A DNA stretch of 64,000 nucleotides. Source: Roseiconus nitratireducens (lineage in GTDB: Bacteria; Planctomycetota; Planctomycetia; Pirellulales; Pirellulaceae). A model generated the notes under the pieces. The model was not told the origin of the DNA. It saw nothing but the letters and a program-made list of their open reading frames with translations, and did no database searches. The first letter of the stretch is position 1. Every line of letters starts with the position of its first letter. The position numbers and the translations under genes are program-made. Shown here one piece after another: positions 35,830 to 43,900 of this stretch. The stretch covers positions 664,367-728,366 of the forward strand of contig NZ_VWOX01000003.1 of NCBI RefSeq assembly GCF_008629675.1, in the 5' to 3' direction.

Positions 35830-37308
35830 ATGCGACCACCGAGCCAACTATCCCCGTCCAACAATCGCCCCCTTCGGCAGACCCGCCGGTGGGTGCGTCG
35901 ACTGGCCGGGTTCGGTTTGACATTGTCGATGGTCTCCGCGTCGTCTTGGACGCCGGCCCAAGGTCAACACCCCGAATTGGCATCGTTTGATCCCGCCGTC
36001 TCGTCGCGACACGTCGCCGCATCCAACCGGGTCACGCCGACCGTGCGTGCCGTCCAGCGTGCCAGCCCATCAGTTGTGAATCTGCACGGTCAGAAAACCA
36101 TTCGCCAAACCGCCGCGGGCCTGGCCGGGGCAACCGACCCGGGTGGGTTCCGTCAAGTCAACGGCATGGGCACCGGCGTGATCATCGATCCGCGTGGCTA
36201 CGTGATCACCAACTACCACGTGGTCGAAGACGTCGACAACATTCGCGTCACCTTGCACGACGGCACCGTCACATCGGCCGAGCTGATTGCGGCTCGCCCC
36301 CGCAATGACCTGGCTTTGGTGAAGGTCGACGTGCAAGAAGATCTGCCGACCATCCCCCGGGGAACCAGCAGCGACCTGATGGTTGGCGAAAGTGTGATCG
36401 CGATCGGGAACGCCTACGGCTATGTGCACACCTGCACGCAAGGCATCATCAGTGCGTTGCATCGCGACGTCCCGGTCAACGAGACACAAGATTACGAAGA
36501 TCTGATCCAGATCAGTGCCGGGATCAATCCGGGCAACTCCGGTGGGCCCCTGTTGAACATCGACGGCGAGATCATTGGTGTGAACGTCGCCGTTCGCGTC
36601 GGGGCCCAGCAGATCGCTTTTGCGATCCCGATCGATCAGGTGGTTGGAATCGTCACCACGATGATCGAGGACCACAATGCCAACCGCTTGGACACCGGGT
36701 TGCGAACCAAAGGCGGTCCGCGCGACGGTGATGGCGTGACCATCACACATGTCTCCGCTAGCAGTCCAGCCGAAAAGGAGGGATTGAAGCCGGGTGACCG
36801 CGTCGTCCGCGTTGGTTCGCAGCCTGTAGACGATCGCTTGGACTACGCTCTGGCCCTGTTGAAAGCCGAGCCGGGAACGCAACTCCCGATGGCGGTTCAA
36901 CGTGGCGGGGAACAGTTCGAGCTGGCGTTGGCCACCACCGCCGCACCGACCACGCCGGACCAAGACGCCAACGACGCGGCCTGGGCCGTGATCGGCATCC
37001 GAGCCCGACCGGTCGGATCGTCGGCCATGAACCGCTTGAACTCCCGGATGCGAACGAAGTACCGCGGTGGCTTGTACATCACGGCGGTCCGCTCCGGTTC
37101 GGCTGCCGCCGAACAGGGGATCCAAGTCGGCGATGTCCTGCTGGGCATCCACGGTTGGCAGACCGCCACCATCGATGACTTGGCAGGCATCCTGGACCAT
37201 CCCGAAATGCAACAGAATGCCCGCGCAAAGTTCTACATCGTTCGACGCGAACAAACCCTGTACGGGCATTTCCAACTCGCCACCCGCACGGCCGATTCGC
37301 GGCGGTAA
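35830..37308 (+). CDS. HtrA/DegP-like trypsin protease with two PDZ domains
   Basis: The 492-residue protein has a twin-arginine-like or long N-terminal signal (RRWVRRLAGFGLTLSMVSAS) and then an S1C trypsin-like domain with the complete triad: H130 (TNYHVVED), D160 (NDLALVKVD) and S237 (INPGNSGGPL). PDZ 1 is at about 300-365 (GVTITHVSASSPAEKEGLKP) and PDZ 2 at about 395-475 (GGLYITAVRSGSAAAEQGIQ). It is a periplasmic quality-control protease or chaperone. The ATG at 35830 has GGGGA five bases upstream. It stands alone between two long spacers; the large palindrome at 37428 lies 120 bp downstream. Confidence 0.92.
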   Translation: MRPPSQLSPSNNRPLRQTRRWVRRLAGFGLTLSMVSASSWTPAQGQHPELASFDPAVSSRHVAASNRVTPTVRAVQRASPSVVNLHGQKTIRQTAAGLAGATDPGGFRQVNGMGTGVIIDPRGYVITNYHVVEDVDNIRVTLHDGTVTSAELIAARPRNDLALVKVDVQEDLPTIPRGTSSDLMVGESVIAIGNAYGYVHTCTQGIISALHRDVPVNETQDYEDLIQISAGINPGNSGGPLLNIDGEIIGVNVAVRVGAQQIAFAIPIDQVVGIVTTMIEDHNANRLDTGLRTKGGPRDGDGVTITHVSASSPAEKEGLKPGDRVVRVGSQPVDDRLDYALALLKAEPGTQLPMAVQRGGEQFELALATTAAPTTPDQDANDAAWAVIGIRARPVGSSAMNRLNSRMRTKYRGGLYITAVRSGSAAAEQGIQVGDVLLGIHGWQTATIDDLAGILDHPEMQQNARAKFYIVRREQTLYGHFQLATRTADSRR

Positions 37309-37427
37309 CGATCCCGGATGACATGCCGCTCCCCAGCCTGCGTGCCTCGCCCGGCGGTGGTGACATCGCCACCGCAGCTCGCCGGCGTGGCGACGTTCAT
37401 CCGCCCGCGACCTGACGGTCTTTGCAC

Positions 37428-37517
37428 CCAACGATTCGTTCGTCCCGGAGTAAGCTCTCAGTAAGGTAAACTGACTGAGAGCTTACTGACCCAGCCGGGA
37501 CGAACGGATATCGTTGG
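37428..37517. repeat. 90-bp interrupted palindrome with 34 paired bases
   Basis: Three nested arms pair: CCAACGAT/ATCGTTGG (37428-37435 with 37510-37517), CGTTCGTCCCGG/CCGGGACGAACG (37437-37448 with 37495-37506) and AGTAAGCTCTCAGT/ACTGAGAGCTTACT (37449-37462 with 37474-37487). The loop is 11 bases. The right arm has a seven-base bulge. It could end transcription of the HtrA-like gene or be a mobile palindromic element. Confidence 0.8.
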
Positions 37518-37610
37518 AGGCCCGCAACGCGGTTGCGTCCGACGCTGGCGGTTCGTGACGACTTGCCAGCCCCCGTGGCCCAGAATGATCCGGATTGCAG
37601 CGATCCCAGA

Positions 37611-37649
37611 CCGCGAATGCTGGCCGCGAATGCTGGCCGCGAATGCTGA
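37611..37649 (+). repeat. Three 13-bp tandem repeats
   Basis: CCGCGAATGCTGG occurs at 37611-37623 and 37624-37636, and with one changed base at 37637-37649, about 90 bp before the metallopeptidase start. Confidence 0.8.
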
Positions 37650-37739
37650 CCCGGACGGTTCTGGCCAACGGACGGCGGAGTCGGAAAGCTTCCTCCGATC
37701 GTTTGACTCCACCGCTTCGGGCCCCTTTTGAGTGATTCC

Positions 37740-39527
37740 ATGCGACCGCGTGTCACAATCCGGCCGGCGCAGATTCTGGTGACACTCCTCCTGCCAGTCG
37801 CCTGGTTGCCGTTGCTAATTGTCGGTCCTGCCAGTGCCCAACCGGCCCCGCTTAGCGAATCAACCGAGTCGATGCCGGAGCGCACCACGGCGTTCATCCC
37901 GGTGGCATCGCTTCCCGACCGCCAAAGAATCGTCGCGGAAAACTCCGATGCGTCCCGACGCGTTTGCCGTCCGGACGCATCGCGTTCGATCGACGCCTGG
38001 GAGGTCGATGGTTGGCGACAATACCAGCGGCTGTGGGAAGAGTTGTCGCAAAAGCCAGACTCACCAGCGTTGCGGCGGTACTTGGGGCTGCCAATTGGCA
38101 AGGCGGCAGATCAGAACGTCGTCATCCACGTAAAGCGTGGCCGCAGCGCCCCGCGCTGGATGGGATGGCGAGCAGGATCGTATCTGGAATTGGAGACGCC
38201 CCATCTGACGATCTACAGTCGGGCGGACGAGCAGTCCAGCCGCGACGTGGCAGCGGACCTGGAGCAGGTGTACTGGATTTGGACGCAGGTATTCTTTCCC
38301 CTTTGGGACGCCCAGCCCGAAGTCGCAACGCATCTCAAGCCGATCGATCCGACCCAGACCATCGAATCGGTGCTCGCGGACAGCAGTTTGCGGTTGAAGA
38401 CGCGACAACGCCTGCGAATCGTGTTGTTTCGCGATGCCAACGAATACGCACGCTCTTTAGGACGTACGACCCCCGGCATCGAACAATCCACGGGGATGTA
38501 CAGCGACGAACGTCGGACCTCCTTTTTCTATCCATCCGATGCGGGCGACGCCGTTGCGACGCGGCGGCACGAATTGGCGCATCAATTGTTTCGGGAAGCC
38601 TCACGTTCCCGTTTGGGGGACCAGATTCCAGGCGAAGCGAGCGGCTTCTGGCTGATCGAAGGAATTGCGGGATACTTCGAATCGATGCAAGTCGCTGACG
38701 GTGTTGCCTCCCTCGGCGGCTGGGACAGCCCCCGGTTGCAATATGCTCGCTATCGAATCCTGTCGGGCAACGATTTGATGGCGTTTTCGGAGTTATCGTC
38801 GGCGGGCCGAGCCGAGGTTCAATCGCGAAGTGATCTGGCACGCTGGTACGCTCACGCGATCGCTCAAACGCATCACCTGTTTGATGGCCCTGACCTCGGC
38901 AGCCGCCGCTGGATCTATGAGCAACTCGCAGAACTGTACCAGATCGATCTGGACGTACCCGGGATCCGCCGGCCAACAGAACCGGAACAATCGCTGCGAC
39001 GATTTCTTGCCGTCGACGATCGCACACTGATCGACCATCCGGCGCGCCGTGAAATAAAAGAACTCTGCTTGGCGGGATGCAATCTCAGTCCGACCGCAAT
39101 TGACACGATCGCCCCGTCAAGCGAGCTTCGGTGGTTGGACCTGTCGCGCATCCCCGTCGATTCGAGATCGGTTGCCAGGCTTTGCCCTTCGCCGGATCAC
39201 TTGGAACAGCTTTCCCTGGAAGCGACGGCCGTGGACAATGCGCTTGCAACTTGGTTGGAACAGGCGGACAACTTGACGGAATTGGATTTGAGCTGGACGG
39301 CGTGCGGAGATCCGGTTGTCGACGCCATCGACGACTGCCAGCGTCTGAACACGCTTTGGATGACCGGTTCCGGGCTGACCGATCGATGCCTGCCGACACT
39401 TCTGATGATGCGAGCGATCGAGTCGATTGATTTGCAGCGAACTTCGATCACGGCCGACGGATTGGCAACGGCGCGGCGTCGACGCCCCGACTGGAACCTG
39501 AATTCCCTGCAGCTACGCGTTGAGTGA
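37740..39527 (+). CDS. Exported zinc metallopeptidase-like protein with C-terminal leucine-rich repeats
   Basis: The ATG at 37740 gives 595 residues with a signal peptide (about 1-32, ending in GPASAQ). Residues 120-420 resemble planctomycete DUF1570-type proteins: LELETPHLTIYSRADEQSSR early on, then a zinc site H277-E278-L-A-H281 in ATRRHELAHQLF and a downstream glutamate E307 in WLIEGIAGYFE, the gluzincin pattern. From about residue 440 the chain has five or so leucine-rich units (ELRWLDLSRIPVD, HLEQLSLEATAVD, NLTELDLSWTACGD, RLNTLWMTGSGLTD). So it is probably an exported protease with a recognition domain. The next gene starts ten bases after its stop, which suggests co-transcription. Activity is inferred only. 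Confidence 0.8.
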   Translation: MRPRVTIRPAQILVTLLLPVAWLPLLIVGPASAQPAPLSESTESMPERTTAFIPVASLPDRQRIVAENSDASRRVCRPDASRSIDAWEVDGWRQYQRLWEELSQKPDSPALRRYLGLPIGKAADQNVVIHVKRGRSAPRWMGWRAGSYLELETPHLTIYSRADEQSSRDVAADLEQVYWIWTQVFFPLWDAQPEVATHLKPIDPTQTIESVLADSSLRLKTRQRLRIVLFRDANEYARSLGRTTPGIEQSTGMYSDERRTSFFYPSDAGDAVATRRHELAHQLFREASRSRLGDQIPGEASGFWLIEGIAGYFESMQVADGVASLGGWDSPRLQYARYRILSGNDLMAFSELSSAGRAEVQSRSDLARWYAHAIAQTHHLFDGPDLGSRRWIYEQLAELYQIDLDVPGIRRPTEPEQSLRRFLAVDDRTLIDHPARREIKELCLAGCNLSPTAIDTIAPSSELRWLDLSRIPVDSRSVARLCPSPDHLEQLSLEATAVDNALATWLEQADNLTELDLSWTACGDPVVDAIDDCQRLNTLWMTGSGLTDRCLPTLLMMRAIESIDLQRTSITADGLATARRRRPDWNLNSLQLRVE

Positions 39528-39537
39528 GTCCGAGTCC

Positions 39538-40830
39538 ATGAGCGGAATCGCCGTCGAGTTTCCTCGTTTTTTCCGCCTGCATCAATCGTTCGCCACGCAG
39601 TCCCTCGGTGATCCGGCAGCCGTGACGACGGAACAACTGCAAGCTAGCGCGGCGGCGGCTTCGATCTGCCGGGGAGAGACCGTGGCGATCGGGGTCGGCA
39701 GTCGTGGAATCCATCAGATTGCCGACGTCACCCGCGCGGTTGTTGCCTGGTTCCATCGTCTGGGGGCCGTGCCGTTTGTGGTCCCCGCAATGGGCAGCCA
39801 TGGCGGTGCCACGGCCGAAGGACAGATCGGCGTGCTGCGATCATTGGGGATCACCCCGGAATCGATCGGATGTCCGATCCGCGCCACGATGGAAACCGTC
39901 TCCGCCGGAACCACCTCCGATGGGATCGCCCTTCAAAGCGACCGTTGGGCCGCATCGGCCGACCACCTCGTGCTGATCAATCGAGTCAAACCCCATACCC
40001 GTCTGACCGGATCGATCCAGAGCGGGCTGTGCAAGATGCTGATGATCGGATTAGGAAACCACGACGGTGCGGTCGCGTTCCACCAGGGATTCAAGGCGTT
40101 CGACTATCGGCTGGACCAGATCGCAGGCGACATCGTCGGAAAACTCAAAGCGACGTTGCCACTGCGTCTGGGCGTCGCCATCGTTGAAAACGCTTGCGAA
40201 CAGATTGGACACATCGAGGTCGTCGCCGCCGACGACTTCCTGCATGCTGACCAGCGATTGCTGCGTCAAGCGACGCAGTGGATGCCACGGCTTCCGTTTG
40301 ACCGAGCCGAACTGCTGATCGTTGATGAGATCGGCAAAGAGATCAGCGGCACCGGGATGGACAGCAACGTGATCGGGCGTAAATCCAATGACAAACTGGC
40401 GGCATCCGATGAATGGCCAAAGATCGACGAGATCTACGTCCGCGGATTGACACCGGCCACCGCCGGGAATGCCAGTGGGATCGGGATCGCCGAATACACC
40501 CACCGTCGCGTTGCCGATGGCATTGACCGCATCAAGACTCGAATCAACTGCGTGACCGCCGGGCACGCGACCGCCGCCGCCATGCCGGTCTACTTTGATT
40601 CCGACCGCGAAGTCTTGGAGGCGGTGCGTCGGCAAAGTCACCTGGAGAGTCAACAGTGCCGCTGGTTGTGGATCCGCAACACGTTGGACCTTGCCGAAAT
40701 CCGATGCAGCGAGGCCTACCTGGACGACGTGGCCGATCGTCAAGACGTCCGTGTTGACGGTCCCTGTGTCCCCTTGGAATTTGACGGCTCCGGCGACTTG
40801 ACGGAAGAAGATCGCCGCGGCGATCCGTGA
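39538..40830 (+). CDS. LarA-like (lactate racemase domain) protein
   Basis: A 430-residue cytoplasmic protein from ATG 39538, ten bases after the previous stop (a TTG at 39520 would overlap it). Signature pieces are FVVPAMGSHGGATAEGQIGV, LINRVKPHTRLTGSIQSGLC and GLTPATAGNASGIGIAEYTH, which place it in the DUF2088/LarA-like group related to the nickel-pincer lactate racemase. The N-terminal part matches best; the C-terminal domain is longer and differs from classical LarA, so it may act on another hydroxy acid or need no nickel pincer. No larB, larC or larE partner lies nearby. Convergent with the MMPL gene, with only five bases between stops. Confidence 0.75.
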   Translation: MSGIAVEFPRFFRLHQSFATQSLGDPAAVTTEQLQASAAAASICRGETVAIGVGSRGIHQIADVTRAVVAWFHRLGAVPFVVPAMGSHGGATAEGQIGVLRSLGITPESIGCPIRATMETVSAGTTSDGIALQSDRWAASADHLVLINRVKPHTRLTGSIQSGLCKMLMIGLGNHDGAVAFHQGFKAFDYRLDQIAGDIVGKLKATLPLRLGVAIVENACEQIGHIEVVAADDFLHADQRLLRQATQWMPRLPFDRAELLIVDEIGKEISGTGMDSNVIGRKSNDKLAASDEWPKIDEIYVRGLTPATAGNASGIGIAEYTHRRVADGIDRIKTRINCVTAGHATAAAMPVYFDSDREVLEAVRRQSHLESQQCRWLWIRNTLDLAEIRCSEAYLDDVADRQDVRVDGPCVPLEFDGSGDLTEEDRRGDP

Positions 40831-40835
40831 CCGCT

Positions 40836-43622
40836 CTACGTTGCCTCCGATTCGGCACGCTTGACTCTGGCTCCCAGCCGACCCATCAAGGCAACAAAAC
40901 TGGGAACCAGGATCGTGCGGACGTAAAAGGTGTCGATCAAAACGCCCAGGCCCATCGCAAAGCCCAATTCGATGATCCCCCGCAAGCCGGTCGTCGCCTG
41001 GTTTTCAAATCCCAGCAGCGACAAAATTCCGGGCATCCAAGCGGATGAGGTCATGCTGAGAAAAGTTGCCACCATCACCAAACCGCAGGCGGTGATGATT
41101 CCCCCGGTACGCGAGACGGCATGACGCAAGGCCGCCAGCCATCCGCGGTGTCGCTGCTCTTCGATGATCCGGGTCACCAGGTACACGTTGTAATCTTGAC
41201 CCACCGCAACCAGGATCACGAAGAGGAACAACGGCAGCTTCCAATCCAACCCGACGTATTCGTCACCGTAGACGCCTTGGAAGAACAGGATCGTCAATCC
41301 CAAGGTCGCATAGTAGCTAAGCAAAACGGTCAGAATCAGATACAGACAAAGTCCGACACGTCGAATCACCGCCACCAGAACCAGAAAAACCGCGATCACC
41401 ACCGCCGTTTTGATCCGTTGATTGTCCTGCGTAGTCACGCTGCGCAAATCAATGATCGAGGGCGTCGTGCCAGCAAGGTAGACGTCGGCTTCATACCAAT
41501 CGGATTCCGGCGTCCGCGACAGATCGCCAAGGTTTCTGCCAATGTTTGACACTCGTTCCGCGGTGTCCAACGAGAACGGATCTCCTTTGACCACCAAATC
41601 CAAGCGGACCAAACGGTCTTGGTATTCCGGATTGCTGGAGAAGAAGTAATTCTGCGCGACACGGTGCTGCTGCAACGCGCGGCGACGCCAGGCGTCGGTG
41701 CTCAGCAAGCTCATTTCACGGTCCGGCGGAAAATCTCCCAGTGGATCATTGGAGGTCCGCACCGCGACGACCCCCGGAAGTTCGTACAGATGATCCGAGA
41801 GTGTCTTGATTTGCTTTTTCAGTGATTCACGCGGCTCGCCTTCGGCGCGAACCAACAACACGGTCACCGGATTGATTTCACCGATGTTGAAGTGTTCCGC
41901 CAGAATCCTGAATCCACGACGGCTGTCGGCTTGCGTATCAAGCTGGCTGCTCATGTCGTAGGTGGTCGAATCCTCGTTCCGCCATCCATAGATGCCCGGG
42001 ATCAACAGCAAGATCAATCCCGTCAGGCAGGTCGCCGCCGGTCGGCGTGTCAGACGGATCGCGATCCAGTCCCAGATGCCGCCGCCCGCGGCCGCGCCAT
42101 GTCCCTCCACACGCGTGGGAAACGAAATCAATGCTGCCGGATCCGCTTCTCGCGGCGCGACCACGGCGGGCCAAAAGACCTTCGGGCCCAGCGCTCGCAA
42201 CAACGCCGGCGTCAACGTCAAACAAACCGCCAGCCCGATGAACAAACAGATCGCGACGACGGGTCCGGTGTAGTGGTACTTACCGAACTGCGCAAACCAC
42301 AACATTGCCAAACCGAAAATGGTCGTCAGCGCACTGCCAAGCAATGCCCCGGTCACTCCCGAAACGGCACGCTTACATGCCAGCGGCCATTCCGCTCCGG
42401 CAGCCTCCTCGCGCAATCGCGAGATCAAGAACAGGCAGTAATCGGTGCCGGCCCCGAACAAGATCACAACGATGAAGATGCGACTGGTCGTGAACACTCG
42501 CAGATTCAGCCCGGGGACCACGTCGCGGATCGACCAATCGGTCAACAGCCCAACCAACGCCGTGGAAACCGCGACCGCGATCCCGATCGACAACATGGGA
42601 ACCGCCACCAACAAAGGCGCCCGGTACACCAACGCCAGAATCACCAGGATCATCAGGACCGTGATCAACTCCGTGTAGCGAATCGCGTCCCGGGCTGCGA
42701 TCAACGTTTCCCCGCCGATCGCCGCCGAACCGGTCATCGCAAGTTGCAATCCGTTCTGCTCCGACGTCGACTCAATCCGTGCCGAGCTGTAGTCGCGGAC
42801 GTCGGCGAGCAATCGCTGGACCGCTTCGATCGTGTCGATGTTCGACGTTGCGGCCAGTTCGCTACTGAGTTGCAGCACTGCCAACCGGGCGCCGGGTTTG
42901 GACAACCGGCCGCCGATCACAGAGTCATCCCACGACAACAGGTCCAACATTGGCTTCCATGCCGAGAGGTTGCGTTGTTCGATCGGTGGCACGATCGATT
43001 CGATTTCCGGAACAAGGATCAAGGCGTCCTGGTAATCGTCCCCAACTTCTCGCTCGTGATTCCCCAACTGTTCCAACAGTTTGGCCCGATCGAAATAGGC
43101 GATCGCCATACGTGGTTCGGTCAGCGTCGGAGGTTTATCCGGGACGTGATCGGCGAACGCCTGGTAGAACCGTTCGTCCACCGCGATCGATTGATCGAGC
43201 GCCTCGACGGCGCGATCCAACCAGGGTTTGGCGTCCGGCGGCGCCTGTTCGATCGGGCCCCCGTCGTATCCCAAATCGATCGCCCGTTGCCAGCAGACTT
43301 CGGAAAGTCGATGGTGAAGCCGGCGAAGGAGATCGTCGCCGACGATCAGATCGTTGTCGTCCAGCGGATGATCCCGCCGGGCCAGGATCAAGACGATCTG
43401 ACTCCGTGCCCGGTCACCGGGGAACGCTTCGTCCAGCACCCGCGCCGCCGCGACGGTGTTCATATCAGGCGGCAGGTACTCGAAATCACCGTCATAGGCG
43501 ATGTCTTTCCAACGCGGCGCCACCGCAACCAAAAAAGACGTGACGATCAGCCAACCCAACAGCACACCGCGCCATCGCTCGGTCACAAAGGTCGCGTGTC
43601 GTTCGGTCAGCGAGGAAAGCAT
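40836..43622 (-). CDS. MMPL/RND-family membrane exporter
   Basis: The 928-residue protein has the MMPL layout: helix 1 at about 17-36, a first outer loop to about 315, helices 2-6 from 320 to 480, helix 7 near 540, a second outer loop to about 735 and helices 8-12 to about 915. Pore-type motifs include FGAGTDYCLFLISRLREE in the first half and AVGQDYNVYLVTRIIEEQ in the second; the paired GxxxDY motif is typical of proton-driven MMPL transporters. Relatives move lipids, hopanoids or large hydrophobic molecules across the inner membrane. No membrane-fusion or outer-membrane partner is next to it. The ATG at 43622 is the family-like start. Substrate unknown. Confidence 0.9.
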   Translation of the reverse strand: MLSSLTERHATFVTERWRGVLLGWLIVTSFLVAVAPRWKDIAYDGDFEYLPPDMNTVAAARVLDEAFPGDRARSQIVLILARRDHPLDDNDLIVGDDLLRRLHHRLSEVCWQRAIDLGYDGGPIEQAPPDAKPWLDRAVEALDQSIAVDERFYQAFADHVPDKPPTLTEPRMAIAYFDRAKLLEQLGNHEREVGDDYQDALILVPEIESIVPPIEQRNLSAWKPMLDLLSWDDSVIGGRLSKPGARLAVLQLSSELAATSNIDTIEAVQRLLADVRDYSSARIESTSEQNGLQLAMTGSAAIGGETLIAARDAIRYTELITVLMILVILALVYRAPLLVAVPMLSIGIAVAVSTALVGLLTDWSIRDVVPGLNLRVFTTSRIFIVVILFGAGTDYCLFLISRLREEAAGAEWPLACKRAVSGVTGALLGSALTTIFGLAMLWFAQFGKYHYTGPVVAICLFIGLAVCLTLTPALLRALGPKVFWPAVVAPREADPAALISFPTRVEGHGAAAGGGIWDWIAIRLTRRPAATCLTGLILLLIPGIYGWRNEDSTTYDMSSQLDTQADSRRGFRILAEHFNIGEINPVTVLLVRAEGEPRESLKKQIKTLSDHLYELPGVVAVRTSNDPLGDFPPDREMSLLSTDAWRRRALQQHRVAQNYFFSSNPEYQDRLVRLDLVVKGDPFSLDTAERVSNIGRNLGDLSRTPESDWYEADVYLAGTTPSIIDLRSVTTQDNQRIKTAVVIAVFLVLVAVIRRVGLCLYLILTVLLSYYATLGLTILFFQGVYGDEYVGLDWKLPLFLFVILVAVGQDYNVYLVTRIIEEQRHRGWLAALRHAVSRTGGIITACGLVMVATFLSMTSSAWMPGILSLLGFENQATTGLRGIIELGFAMGLGVLIDTFYVRTILVPSFVALMGRLGARVKRAESEAT

Positions 43623-43900
43623 CTTGCTACGAGCGTCGTGCAGGTGGGAAAGTCAAAGTGCCGCCGCAGAATCAGCATAGCGAGCAAACGGACAGACGTT
43701 CAGCCCCCGGAAGGATCCGGAAGGCCCACTCGTGACGGTCCCGCAGTGACACGTCCACGGCCGCGGGTGCAAACCGGGCACCGCCGCGCTAATCCGTCCT
43801 CAATCCCCTCAGCTGCCGTCGCCCGACGACGGAAAGGAACGCTTTGGCGAGCGTCGCCACGTGATTTCTGGCACCGATCTCCACACGGCGGCGGGCGCCA

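Larger units (their letters stand above)
37309..37739. other. Gene-free spacer with palindrome and tandem repeat
   Basis: About 430 bp between the HtrA-like and metallopeptidase genes. It contains the 90-bp interrupted palindrome at 37428-37517 and three 13-bp tandem units at 37611-37649. Open frames across the repeats look spurious. Confidence 0.6.
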
